The translations under genes were made by a program, and so were the position numbers. Under the pieces are notes generated by a model that did not search any database, had not been told where the DNA came from, and saw only the letters and a list, made by a program, of their open reading frames with translations. Below are positions 1 through 8,322 of a DNA stretch of 64,000 nt, one piece after another (position 1 is the first letter of the stretch; the number at the start of each line of letters is the position of its first letter). The stretch is from CAWFGW01 sp963849955 (GTDB lineage Bacteria; Bacteroidota; Bacteroidia; Cytophagales; JAAEPT01). Where the stretch lies: the NCBI GenBank assembly GCA_963849955.1, contig CAWKJU010000031.1, positions 1 to 64,000 on the forward strand, in the 5' to 3' direction.

Positions 1-1027
1 TCGCTTTTGTTAATGAGTTAATGCGAGTGGGTCGCGTTAAAGCGCCTGTGTAGCTGTTTGCTTGCATATGAAAAGTAATTTCAGCTTTGTTGATGACGGC
101 TCCTTCTAAGGAATCTAACACAGGTTGCAAAGCAGGAAATTTAAATACGGTGCCTAAGCCCGTTCCACTCTGTAAAAACAGGTTTCCGTTGGTATTTTCA
201 TCCATTACGAGGTCACCGTCATTAGTGAGTACATTCAGAGAAGTACCACTTCTATCGGCAATTACTTGATTAAAACGTTTGGCATCAGCACTGATCGCTA
301 AATTTTTAACCAAGCCTTTTTCCTTATCGTTATGATAATATATTCGAAGACGTGTGAGGTTGTTGTTCACATTAATACCAAATAACGCGGCATCCTCACC
401 TGAAGATTGAAAAGACAACCCCTTAAAATTATTTAGCATTGCCGTTGGGTTTTTCCAAAAAGATAAAATTCGTGTACCTAATGATTTATCAATGGGAAAA
501 GTGATGAATGCATCTTTTATAGGATTAAAAGTTTTGTTTTCAAGCGAGCTTAATGCAGTGTTTTCGACAGCGACCATTTCATTATTAAGGTATTTTTTCG
601 CTGCGATAGACTCGGTTAATTCGTAGAGATAGTAAGAAGCTGACTTTGTGGTGTCTCCATACACTCTAGCTTCGGTACTACTATTGAGGGCGATAAAAAG
701 CTCTAATTTCACGGAATCACAGACCGGGTTTTCTCCCAACCCATCTGTTTCAATTTGGCGAAGTTCAAAAAAAGTTTTGGCAGTTACTTTACCTACGTAT
801 GGATCAGTATAGCTACCAGCTAACAACACATTGGTACTGTCAGAAAAGGAATTCTCTTGATAAAGTATGGTGCCTGCCGTCATTGACAGGGTATCAATTA
901 ATTGAGTGCCCACTAAATCATCTGGGTTTTGAAGTGCGAGACCTAAGCTACCTTCATCTTTACATGAGGTGAGCATAGCGAGTACAGAAAGAATTAAAAC
1001 AGATATTTTTTTCACTAGATAGTTCAT
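1..1027 (-). CDS. DUF4270-type lipoprotein, C-terminus cut by window edge
   Basis: The reading frame is open from an ATG at 1027 to the left edge, giving about 342 residues. The N-terminus is a lipoprotein signal (MNYLVKKISVLILSVLAMLTSC) with the lipidated Cys followed by Lys-Asp-Glu-Gly. The body is rich in beta-strand and Ser/Thr, and includes a stretch on Asp-Thr-Leu repeats ('DLVGTQLIDTLSM'). This matches Bacteroidota lipoproteins with a DUF4270 domain, which typically lie next to a short glycogen-synthase-like gene and panC, exactly the context here. Function is unknown; it is presumably an outer-membrane or surface lipoprotein. The 3' end lies outside the window. Family assignment rests on remembered sequence style and neighbourhood. 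Confidence 0.8.
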   Translation of the reverse strand, partial: MNYLVKKISVLILSVLAMLTSCKDEGSLGLALQNPDDLVGTQLIDTLSMTAGTILYQENSFSDSTNVLLAGSYTDPYVGKVTAKTFFELRQIETDGLGENPVCDSVKLELFIALNSSTEARVYGDTTKSASYYLYELTESIAAKKYLNNEMVAVENTALSSLENKTFNPIKDAFITFPIDKSLGTRILSFWKNPTAMLNNFKGLSFQSSGEDAALFGINVNNNLTRLRIYYHNDKEKGLVKNLAISADAKRFNQVIADRSGTSLNVLTNDGDLVMDENTNGNLFLQSGTGLGTVFKFPALQPVLDSLEGAVINKAEITFHMQANSYTGALTRPTRINSLTKA

Positions 1028-1035
1028 TAAGTCCC

Positions 1036-1080
1036 AAAAATAAAAAATGGTCGGTATTTAAAAACAAATACCGACCATTT
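1036..1080 (-). terminator. Strong intrinsic terminator-like hairpin between the synthase-like gene and the DUF4270 gene
   Basis: A perfect 15-bp stem (1045-1059 with 1066-1080) has a 6-nt loop. On the minus strand it is followed by a T-rich run (1036-1044). It lies downstream of the synthase-like stop codon (1103) but its base is only 17 nt upstream of the DUF4270 start codon, leaving no room for a separate promoter after it. It may therefore also act as a readthrough or leader structure for the next gene. Confidence 0.75.
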
Positions 1081-1102
1081 CAATAAAATTAAATTATTTT
1101 TC

Positions 1103-1906
1103 TCAGCCCACAAGGTCTGTATACAATTCGAAATAAGAGTCCATGGCATCTTCAGAAGATTCGATCGTGTTCACTTTTGATTTCGATTCGAATAATTCTG
1201 CTAACGCTGCGGAGTCATTTTTATTTGTTATTACAACATCGGCATGCTCGCACCCTGTTTTAATAAAACCGTGATAATCTCCTGACTGTAGTGGATCAAG
1301 CATTTTCTCCTCTACATCAATCATCATCGCTTTCTCAACTATTTGTGAGTAATTAAATTTAAAGTCGAACTTATTACTGTATGGTGAAAATACAGTTTTA
1401 GAGTTCATAAATATTGGATCGTTTTTGTAATGAGATTTGATATACAGCGGTATCAATGCCGTCATCCAATCGTTACAGTGCACAATGTCTGGTGCCCAAC
1501 CCAATTTTTTAACAGTTTCTAACACGCCTTTGCAGAAAAAGATTGCTCTTTCATCGTTATCAGCGTAGAACTTGTCGTTTTTGTCAAAGAAAACGGATTT
1601 TCTTTGGAAATAATCTTCATTGTCTATAAAGTAAACTTGAAGTTTTGCATTGGGTATAGATGCTACCTTTATAACCAATGGTTTTTCTTCGTCTCCAACT
1701 GGAATATTTATACCAGATAATCTTACTACTTCGTGGAGTCGGTTTCGTCTTTCGTTGATTAAGCCAAATCTAGGGACAAGTATTCTGATTTCCATACCCT
1801 TTTCCTGCATTGCTTGAGGCAGTTTTCGTACGAAGTCAGCTACTTTAGTTGTCTGTAAAAATGGGTTAATTTCAGAAGCTACGTAAAGAATTCGGATTTG
1901 AGACAT
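1103..1906 (-). CDS. Short glycogen/starch synthase-like protein (GT5 N-terminal domain only)
   Basis: The 267-aa protein begins with the GT5-type pattern 'ILYVASEINPFLQTTKVADFVRKLP', the ADP-glucose synthase start in which family members usually carry KxGGL (here KVADF). It also has 'DIVHCNDWMTALIPLYIK', the conserved HxxDW region. Full glycogen synthases are about 470-500 aa with a second Rossmann domain; that second domain is absent. This short form is common in Bacteroidota beside panC and DUF4270. The Lys-X-Gly-Gly loop that binds ADP-glucose is degenerate, so glycosyl transfer activity is doubtful. The gene is divergent from panC across 113 bp. Confidence 0.8.
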   Translation of the reverse strand: MSQIRILYVASEINPFLQTTKVADFVRKLPQAMQEKGMEIRILVPRFGLINERRNRLHEVVRLSGINIPVGDEEKPLVIKVASIPNAKLQVYFIDNEDYFQRKSVFFDKNDKFYADNDERAIFFCKGVLETVKKLGWAPDIVHCNDWMTALIPLYIKSHYKNDPIFMNSKTVFSPYSNKFDFKFNYSQIVEKAMMIDVEEKMLDPLQSGDYHGFIKTGCEHADVVITNKNDSAALAELFESKSKVNTIESSEDAMDSYFELYTDLVG

Positions 1907-2019
1907 AGCTATTTTTTTATTTGTTTTTTTGAAATGCGTTGCAAATATAGTAAAAAATACCGTAAGTTCACAAGTTTTGTCACACTCAACACCCTTTTTG
2001 GCTTGTTGTCATACCACTC

Positions 2020-2862
2020 ATGATTTGCTGTAAAACAAAAAAAGAGGCCGCTCAGACGGTTTTCGAATGGAAGAAAAATGGCTTTAAAGTAGGTTTAGTG
2101 CCTACTATGGGCAGTTTGCACGAAGGTCATTTGGCTTTGTTGCAAGCAAGCAAGGCACAAGGTTTTAAAACCGTGCTAACAATTTTTGTGAACCCTACCC
2201 AATTTAATGACAGCTCCGATTTTAAGAACTACCCTCGGGATGTTGAAAATGATCTAGCTTTAGTAGGAGACTTAGCTGATTTGGCTTTTGTTCCTGCCGA
2301 TGCAGAAATGTATAGTAGCTTACCTGTGTTATCTATTAACTTTGGTCATCTTGAAACGGTGATGGAAGGGAAGTTTCGTCCAGGTCATTTTAATGGTGTG
2401 GGTATAGTTGTTTCAAAGTTGTTTAATATCATTCAACCTGATGTCGCTTTTTTTGGCCAAAAGGACTTACAACAGTGTGCTATTGTGGAGCAGTTAGTGG
2501 AAGATCTCTCCTTTCCGATTGAAATTATAAAACACCCTATTATTAGAGAACCTGATGGGTTGGCAATGTCTTCACGAAACAGACGTTTAAGCACTCATGA
2601 ACGTAGTGTAGCATGTAAGGTGTTTAAAGCAATTGAAGCGGTGAAAGAAAACGTGAAAAATGGAGGTGATATTTCCGCAGCACGGGAGAAAGGTTTAGCC
2701 CATATTCAATCAGAACCTCTTTTCCGATTAGATTACTTAGAAATTGTGGATTCAAAAACCTTAAAACCAATAGATAAGGTTGGTAAAGAAGAAATGGCGA
2801 TATGTGTTGCTGTGTTTTTGGGTGATGTACGGTTAATCGATAACATTTTATTCAAAATCTAA
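2020..2862 (+). CDS. panC: Pantothenate synthetase
   Basis: It condenses pantoate with beta-alanine using ATP, the last step of pantothenate synthesis, in the cytoplasm. The 280-aa length is typical. The nucleotidyl-transferase signature 'PTMGSLHEGHLALL' places the HxGH residues at His34 and His37. 'FVNPTQF', 'GKFRPGHFNGV', 'FGQKDLQQ' and the KMSKS-like 'LAMSSRN' follow in the usual order. The ATG at 2020 gives the normal N-terminus. panD lies 67 bp downstream, so both enzymes for this vitamin are together, although panD seems to have its own promoter. Confidence 0.97.
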   Translation: MICCKTKKEAAQTVFEWKKNGFKVGLVPTMGSLHEGHLALLQASKAQGFKTVLTIFVNPTQFNDSSDFKNYPRDVENDLALVGDLADLAFVPADAEMYSSLPVLSINFGHLETVMEGKFRPGHFNGVGIVVSKLFNIIQPDVAFFGQKDLQQCAIVEQLVEDLSFPIEIIKHPIIREPDGLAMSSRNRRLSTHERSVACKVFKAIEAVKENVKNGGDISAAREKGLAHIQSEPLFRLDYLEIVDSKTLKPIDKVGKEEMAICVAVFLGDVRLIDNILFKI

Positions 2863-2903
2863 TATTTAGGGAATTGTTTGCGGCTAGGTTTTGTTAAATT
2901 CCT

Positions 2904-2911
2904 TAGTTTTG
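2904..2911 (+). promoter_or_regulatory. Candidate panD promoter -7 element
   Basis: TAGTTTTG is a full match to the Bacteroidota -7 motif TAnnTTTG and lies 18 nt before the panD ATG. A TTTG about 23 nt further upstream (2877-2880) is a loose -33 candidate, with spacing slightly longer than the usual 19-21. This suggests panD can be transcribed separately from panC. Confidence 0.45.
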
Positions 2912-2929
2912 CAAGATTTTAAATAAGCG

Positions 2930-3277
2930 ATGGTAATAGAAATACTAAAATCAAAGATTCATAGAGCAGTAGTCACTCAAGCAGATTTACACTACCAAGG
3001 AAGCATCACCATTGATGAAGACTTGATGGATGCAGCGAATATGATTGAGCATGAAAAAGTGCATATTGTGAACGTAAATAATGGTGAGCGTTTTGAGACG
3101 TACATTATTAAAGGCGAAAGAAAAAGTGGTGTCATTTGTCTGAATGGTCCTGCTGCGCGAAAAGCTCAGGTTGGGGATGTCATTATCGTTATTTCGTATG
3201 CGCAAATGGACTTTGAAAAAGCAAAAAAACATACCCCGACAGTAATTCATCCTACTGAAGGGAATAAACTTACCTAA
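2930..3277 (+). CDS. panD: Aspartate 1-decarboxylase proenzyme
   Basis: It makes beta-alanine from aspartate for pantothenate synthesis. The 115-aa proenzyme is of normal size. The self-cleavage pair that yields the pyruvoyl cofactor is Gly24-Ser25 ('HYQGSITID'). 'GERFETYIIKGERKSGVICLNG' and 'GPAARKAQVGDVIIVISYA' are conserved family blocks. The start follows a TAnnTTTG promoter element by 18 nt. The stop TAA overlaps by one base with the ATG of the next gene, so the two are probably translationally coupled. Confidence 0.97.
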   Translation: MVIEILKSKIHRAVVTQADLHYQGSITIDEDLMDAANMIEHEKVHIVNVNNGERFETYIIKGERKSGVICLNGPAARKAQVGDVIIVISYAQMDFEKAKKHTPTVIHPTEGNKLT

Positions 3278-4326
3278 TGTTAAAAAAACTGCTCTCTTTT
3301 CTTAAGTACATTCTGATTTTCGGTTTAACGGCTTATTTGTTATGGGATTCTTTTGAAAAAATTGATGAAAGTGCTTTAGCTCCAGGGCAGTCAAAAATTG
3401 GTTTTATATTGGATGTGTTTTCACAAGGAAGCACATTGTTTTTTGCATTGTCAGCATTTTTTACCATCCTAAGTCATGTCATTCGAGCCGAACGATGGAA
3501 GTTGCTTTTAGAACCGATAGGATATCAAGTTTCATTGTGGCACAGTTTTACTGCTGTTATCAATGGTTATTTTGTTAATCTTGCTATTCCACGTGGGGGA
3601 GAGGTGTCTCGGCCAATTACTTTAGGTAAGTTAGAGGGCGTCCCATTAAATACGAGTTTAGGTACGGTAGTCATGGAACGAATTATCGACCTTATTTTTT
3701 TAGTCATTTGTTTGGGTTCAGTTTTTATCTTTCAGTTCACTACCTTACTCCAGTTTCTTCAAGATTATACTCCAACAGCAGAAAATGAACAAGGAGAAAA
3801 TTCATTTGGACTAATACATTATGGTATAGTAGCAGCGGTCATAACTGGCATTGTCGTATTTATATTATATAAAGCGAAACCAGCTTTGTTTGAATTGATT
3901 CGCAATAAAGCAATCGAGTTTATGGTTGGAATGAAGTCAGGGATACTTTCGGTTTTTAAATTGGAAAAACGGTTTTTATTCTTTTTCTATTCAATTGCCA
4001 TCTGGGTAAGTTATATGATGATGTTGTGGATGATATTATTAGCTTTTCCTGAAACAGAGGTGCTAAGTTTTATCGATGCTTTAACCATTTTTGCTGTGGG
4101 TGGAATTGCTTTAGCTATACCATCTCCAGGAGGAGCAGGTACTTACCATACCATGGTGCCCTTAGCCATGGTGCATTTGTGTGGGTTGACAGACCTTGCA
4201 AAAGGTGTTGCCTTTGCAACGATATTTCATGGCTGGCAAACCATTATTGTGATTATATTGGGGATGATAGGATTAATTGTCATTAATACAAGAAAGAAAA
4301 CCAATGTCCAGTCAATCAAAGATTAA
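3277..4326 (+). CDS. Lysylphosphatidylglycerol synthase-type transmembrane protein (UPF0104/flippase-like)
   Basis: The 349-aa protein is highly hydrophobic, with about eight predicted membrane helices. The conserved 'NGYFVNLAIPRGGEVSRP' block and the 'IPSPGGAGTYH' motif near residue 280 are typical of the LPG_synthase_TM family. Members include the flippase half of MprF, but this protein lacks the C-terminal aminoacyl-transferase domain, so lysinylation is not implied. The substrate is unknown, presumably a lipid or lipid-linked compound in the inner membrane. It starts on the last base of panD and overlaps the next gene, forming a tight operon. Confidence 0.85.
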   Translation: MLKKLLSFLKYILIFGLTAYLLWDSFEKIDESALAPGQSKIGFILDVFSQGSTLFFALSAFFTILSHVIRAERWKLLLEPIGYQVSLWHSFTAVINGYFVNLAIPRGGEVSRPITLGKLEGVPLNTSLGTVVMERIIDLIFLVICLGSVFIFQFTTLLQFLQDYTPTAENEQGENSFGLIHYGIVAAVITGIVVFILYKAKPALFELIRNKAIEFMVGMKSGILSVFKLEKRFLFFFYSIAIWVSYMMMLWMILLAFPETEVLSFIDALTIFAVGGIALAIPSPGGAGTYHTMVPLAMVHLCGLTDLAKGVAFATIFHGWQTIIVIILGMIGLIVINTRKKTNVQSIKD

Positions 4327-4807
4327 GACGCCAAAAGATTTTTCACCTCTCTTAGATCAGTGGAAATCGGAAAAACAATCTATAGTTTTTACAAATGGTT
4401 GTTTCGATTTAGTGCATATTGGTCATGTCGATTATTTAGAGAAAGCGAAAGCTCTTGGAGATAAGTTAGTAGTTGGTATTAACACCGATGATTCAGTATC
4501 ACGATTTAAAGGCCCGAATAGACCAATTGCAAATGAAATTTCACGCTATCGTGTGTTAGCTGCCATGGAGTTTGTTGATGTAGTAATTCCTTTTAACGAA
4601 GATACCCCATTGGATTTGATAAAATTCATTCAACCCGAAGTGTTAGTCAAGGGTAATGACTATTTGGCAGAGGAAACAGATACAAAAAGTCCGAAATATA
4701 TTGTTGGTTCAGGTATTGTTAGAGCCAATGGAGGGACAGTTAAAACCATTGAACTCGTTCAAGGTTATTCTACTTCCCAATTAGTAGAAAAAATAAAACA
4801 CACTTAA
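4304..4807 (+). CDS. rfaE2: D-glycero-beta-D-manno-heptose 1-phosphate adenylyltransferase-type nucleotidyltransferase
   Basis: The protein is a single cytidylyltransferase-like domain with 'TNGCFDLVHIGHVDYL' (HxGH), 'VVGINTDDSVSRFKGPNRPI', 'RYRVLAAMEFVDVVIPF' and 'PEVLVKGNDY'. It corresponds to the C-terminal half of HldE/RfaE and would activate heptose phosphate for lipopolysaccharide core synthesis; the kinase half is not in this window. An in-frame upstream ATG at 4277 exists but would overlap the previous gene by 50 bp. The ATG at 4304 gives the family-like N-terminus (167 aa) and is preferred. Some single-domain relatives handle other sugars or glycerol phosphate. Confidence 0.88.
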   Translation: MSSQSKIKTPKDFSPLLDQWKSEKQSIVFTNGCFDLVHIGHVDYLEKAKALGDKLVVGINTDDSVSRFKGPNRPIANEISRYRVLAAMEFVDVVIPFNEDTPLDLIKFIQPEVLVKGNDYLAEETDTKSPKYIVGSGIVRANGGTVKTIELVQGYSTSQLVEKIKHT

Positions 4808-4820
4808 ACCTATATAAATT

Positions 4821-5543
4821 ATGCACCTATACGGAATGTATTTTCATCCTGTGCTATTGGGGATAACCATAGTGGTGATGATCGTAAGTTTTTTAGTGAG
4901 CAGAACACTAAAAAATCGCTTTAAAAAGTATTCTCAGACTCCGTTACTTTCGGGTTTGTCAGGGAAAGAAATTGCTGAAATGATGCTCCAAGATAATGGC
5001 ATTTATGATGTGAAAGTTATTTCCGTTCAAGGGGAATTGTCTGATCATTATAATCCAGAACATAAAACTGTAAACTTGAGTGAAGCAGTATATCACGGTA
5101 GAAATGCTGCTTCAGCTGCAGTAGCTTCGCATGAATGTGGCCATGCGGTACAACATGCGACTGCTTACAGCATGTTAACCTTGAGAACCACATTAGTGCC
5201 TATTCAAAACGTGAGCGGGCAGATTCTAAATTTTATGATGATTGCCTTCATGTTTGGTGGGTATTTCTTCATGGGGGGAAACATGAATTTTATATTAATG
5301 ATTTACCTCGCTTGTTATGGGGTATTTACTTTGTTTGCGTTGGTGACTTTACCCGTTGAATTTGATGCCAGCTCAAGAGCTTTAGCATGGATCAGTAGTA
5401 AAAATATTGTGACCAGACAAGAATATGAGTATTCAAAAGATGCCTTGAAATGGGCCGCCTTAACCTATGTGGTTGCCGCATTGGGTTCGTTAGCCACTTT
5501 CTTATATTACCTCTCGATGTTTATGGGGGGTAGTGATGATTAA
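4821..5543 (+). CDS. Membrane zinc metallopeptidase, YugP family
   Basis: The 240-aa protein has an N-terminal membrane helix (about 10-26), a zinc motif 'SHECGHAVQHA' (His104-Glu105-X-X-His108), two central helices (about 145-185) and a C-terminal helix ending 'YYLSMFMGGSDD'. 'LPVEFDASSRAL' supplies the likely third zinc ligand, Glu. This is the architecture of the YugP/COG2738 neutral zinc peptidases, whose role is uncertain. It follows the nucleotidyltransferase by 13 bp and may be the last gene of the panD operon. Confidence 0.88.
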   Translation: MHLYGMYFHPVLLGITIVVMIVSFLVSRTLKNRFKKYSQTPLLSGLSGKEIAEMMLQDNGIYDVKVISVQGELSDHYNPEHKTVNLSEAVYHGRNAASAAVASHECGHAVQHATAYSMLTLRTTLVPIQNVSGQILNFMMIAFMFGGYFFMGGNMNFILMIYLACYGVFTLFALVTLPVEFDASSRALAWISSKNIVTRQEYEYSKDALKWAALTYVVAALGSLATFLYYLSMFMGGSDD

Positions 5544-5596
5544 TTCCTGATTTGTCATTTCCTGCAAAAGCGCGAACCTCACTGATAAAATACCCA

Positions 5597-5956
5597 CTAA
5601 AATTTCCTTCTCAAAAGTTCTCCCATTTTCAACTGGGGGAACTTTTCATTGTTTAAGAGCCATTGTTCGCTCGCGGTATCTTCATGAATCATGCCCACAG
5701 TAGCGGCAAAGTCGGTGTAACCATTTTCTATTAACCATTCTAATGCGGCACTATCTCGTTTTATTGCCTTTGATAACATGCCCCAGCTTTTGTGATTGGT
5801 TTTTAGTAGCCATTGTTCAGCCTTATCCATTCCATAAAGCCCATTCACAAAAGCAGCTAATTCAGGGTAATCATTTTGATGAAGCCAGGCTGTGGCTTTT
5901 TCATTTTGAAGTAAGGCATTAAAAAATATGTTGAGCACCTCTTTGGAATAGTTCAT
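5597..5956 (-). CDS. Small helical-repeat protein of unknown function
   Basis: This 119-aa protein has no signal peptide. It contains about four copies of a roughly 27-residue unit with the core A-x-x-W-L-x-x-N/T ('ATAWLHQNDYPELAAFV', 'AEQWLLKTNHKSWGML', 'ALEWLIENGYTDFAATV', 'SEQWLLNNEKFPQL'). The pattern suggests a small alpha-solenoid binding module. I do not recognise a named family. It is monocistronic, converging with the zinc peptidase gene and divergent from bshC. Length, composition and internal repetition support a real gene. Confidence 0.7.
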   Translation of the reverse strand: MNYSKEVLNIFFNALLQNEKATAWLHQNDYPELAAFVNGLYGMDKAEQWLLKTNHKSWGMLSKAIKRDSAALEWLIENGYTDFAATVGMIHEDTASEQWLLNNEKFPQLKMGELLRRKF

Positions 5957-6102
5957 GTCGACAAGTTAGGAAAAAATATTTTTTGTGATTTGATTGTAGA
6001 AGTTAAACCAGCGATGATTTTTCTGACAAAATTCATTTGCTCTTTCAATTCAAGGAACTACTTAACTAATTTCATAGTTTTACCCACTGTAATCAGGAAA
6101 GC

Positions 6103-7650
6103 ATGAAAGTAGATTGTATCGATTTTGAGAAAACTGGCCAGTTTAGCCGCATATTTTTAGACTACATCAACCAAAAAGATTCACTCAAAGGTTTTTATGC
6201 TGCTTTTCCTTCCTTGGAAAATATGGCTAGCCTCTCCGAAAACTATTCTCTTGTCAATCGCGAAACACTAGTTCAATCCTTACAAAAGCAGTATGACGGG
6301 TTTACCGTTGCAAAATCAACCACCGAGAACATCAATTTATTAAAGGATAAAAACACTTTTACGGTAACTACAGGCCATCAACTGAACTTAGCTACTGGTC
6401 CCCTTTTTTTTGTATTTAAAATCATTACTACCATTAATTTGGCCAAGCAGTTGAAAGCCAACTACCCAAACAAAAACTTTGTACCCGTGTTTTGGATGGC
6501 TTCGGAAGATCATGACTTTGAAGAAATTAACCACTTCTATCTTTTTGGAAAAAAATATGAATGGCAAACGGAACAACAAGGTGGGGTAGGCCGCTTCTCG
6601 ACTGAAGGTATTCAAGAAGTATTAAAACAGCTCCCCGAAAACATTGAATTACTGAACAAGGCGTATGCACAACCAACGTTGAGTAAAGCTACCCGCTATT
6701 TGGTGAATGAGTTGTTTGGTAACGAGGGCTTAGTAATTCTGGATGCGGATGATTTTGAACTGAAACGGGAATTTGCATCCATCGCTGAACAAGAACTTTT
6801 CGAAAGGAAGAGTGAAAAAGTAGTGTTGGACACTTCAGAACAACTGGAAAAACTTGATTACAAAAACCAAGTGCACCCGCGTGAAATCAACTTGTTTTAT
6901 TTGACGGACTCTTCAAGGGAACGAATCATTTTTGAAGATGGAATATTCAAGGTGCTTAATACTGAGACCGCTTTCTCCGAATCTGAAATGAAAACGGAAT
7001 TAAAAAATCACCCTGAACGGTTTAGCCCAAATGTTATTCTTCGCCCGGTATATCAGCAACAAATTTTACCCAATCTTGCTTACATTGGTGGTCCGGGTGA
7101 GTTGGCATATTGGTTTCAATTGAAAGGTGTCTTTGAATTATATAAGATCCCATTCCCGATTATCATGCCTCGAAATTTTGGGTTGCTATTAGATCAAAAC
7201 ACCCAACATAAGCTCGAAAAAGTAGGATTGAACGAATCACAACTTTTCCAATCGTATGAGGAGTTAAAATCAGCTTATTTACACGAACATTCGCAGATTG
7301 AACCAACAATTGAAGAAGAAGTAAACGAAATGCGAACCGTTTTTGAAAAGGTAATCACGAAAGCCAGTGAAGTAGATGGTTCACTCCATGGAGCAATGGA
7401 AGCAGAGTGGCAACGGCTTATCAAGCAGTTTGATGGGATTGAAAAACGCATCAAAAAAGCCGAAGAACGCAAACATGAAATTGCGCTCAAACAATTGGAA
7501 TCATTAAAAGAAAAATTATTCCCTAGTGGTGGTTTGCAAGAGCGTCATGAGAATATTTTTAGTTTTTTGGTGAATGAACCCGACCTGATTAGTAATTTGA
7601 AAGAAAAACTTTCGCCACTCGATTTTCGATTTAACGCTTTCAAACTTTGA
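6103..7650 (+). CDS. bshC: Bacillithiol biosynthesis cysteine-adding enzyme BshC
   Basis: The 515-aa protein matches the BshC (YllA) family in length and signatures: 'FTVTTGHQLNLATGPLFFVFKI', 'PVFWMASEDHDFEEINHF', 'PNVILRPVYQQQILPNLAYIGGPGELAYW' and a coiled C-terminal region (about 390-480). BshC adds cysteine to glucosaminyl-malate to complete bacillithiol, the low-molecular-weight thiol used by many Bacteroidota and Firmicutes instead of glutathione. bshA and bshB are not in the window. The stop overlaps the next gene by 4 bp, suggesting translational coupling. Confidence 0.95.
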   Translation: MKVDCIDFEKTGQFSRIFLDYINQKDSLKGFYAAFPSLENMASLSENYSLVNRETLVQSLQKQYDGFTVAKSTTENINLLKDKNTFTVTTGHQLNLATGPLFFVFKIITTINLAKQLKANYPNKNFVPVFWMASEDHDFEEINHFYLFGKKYEWQTEQQGGVGRFSTEGIQEVLKQLPENIELLNKAYAQPTLSKATRYLVNELFGNEGLVILDADDFELKREFASIAEQELFERKSEKVVLDTSEQLEKLDYKNQVHPREINLFYLTDSSRERIIFEDGIFKVLNTETAFSESEMKTELKNHPERFSPNVILRPVYQQQILPNLAYIGGPGELAYWFQLKGVFELYKIPFPIIMPRNFGLLLDQNTQHKLEKVGLNESQLFQSYEELKSAYLHEHSQIEPTIEEEVNEMRTVFEKVITKASEVDGSLHGAMEAEWQRLIKQFDGIEKRIKKAEERKHEIALKQLESLKEKLFPSGGLQERHENIFSFLVNEPDLISNLKEKLSPLDFRFNAFKL

Positions 7651-8195
7651 CAAAAGCCGAACTCCGTCAATTGTACCTCCACAAAAGAAGCCTACTTTCT
7701 GATCAAGAAGTAGCTCAAGGTAATGCATCCATCATTCAGCACTTAAAACAACTTGATTTTTCTCAACTAAAAGTCATTCATCTTTTTTTGCCTATCGCGC
7801 ATCATCATGAAGTGGATTTATGGGCGTTTATCCATTGGCTATGGGAAGCGCGGTCTAACATTAAAACGGTAGTTCCCAAATGCAATTTTAAATCAGGTGA
7901 GATGAAAGCCTGTGTGTTGAATAAAAACACAAAACTAGCCACAGATAATTTTGGAATACCAGAGCCAATTGAGGAAACAATTATCGATAACGAAGAAATT
8001 GATTTGGTTCTAACCCCTTTAGTAGTGTGTGATAAACAAGGACATCGTGTGGGTTATGGGAAAGGTTTTTATGATGCCTTTTTCAAAACTTGTCGTGCAG
8101 ATGTTCAAAAAATAGGTGTAGGTTTTTTCCCTCCTATCAAATCAATTAGTGATGTGCATGAAGGAGATGTCGAATTGGATAATTATATCTACTAA
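7647..8195 (+). CDS. 5-formyltetrahydrofolate cyclo-ligase, TTG start
   Basis: It converts 5-formyl-THF to 5,10-methenyl-THF with ATP in one-carbon metabolism. The 182-aa protein has the N-terminal 'KAELRQLYLHKRSLLSDQE' and the C-terminal signature 'DLVLTPLVVCDKQGHRVGYGKGFYD'. The only start that keeps the conserved N-terminus is TTG at 7647, overlapping the bshC stop as TTGA. No in-frame ATG lies nearby. The coupling with bshC is seen directly; its metabolic meaning is not clear. Confidence 0.92.
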   Translation: MTKAELRQLYLHKRSLLSDQEVAQGNASIIQHLKQLDFSQLKVIHLFLPIAHHHEVDLWAFIHWLWEARSNIKTVVPKCNFKSGEMKACVLNKNTKLATDNFGIPEPIEETIIDNEEIDLVLTPLVVCDKQGHRVGYGKGFYDAFFKTCRADVQKIGVGFFPPIKSISDVHEGDVELDNYIY

Positions 8196-8322
8196 AAGTT
8201 TAATCACTGTTTGTAGGTAGAAAGTTGCAGATTTCGACTTTTTCATTCCTTCTATTTTACTTTTTCTACCTTCTTCATTTGTCTTGTTTCTTGGCTCTTG
8301 AATCTTGTTTCTTTTACATGTT

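Noticed and set aside
87..269. A 60-aa plus-strand reading frame at the left edge
   Set aside because: It is antisense to the DUF4270 gene and has no supporting features.
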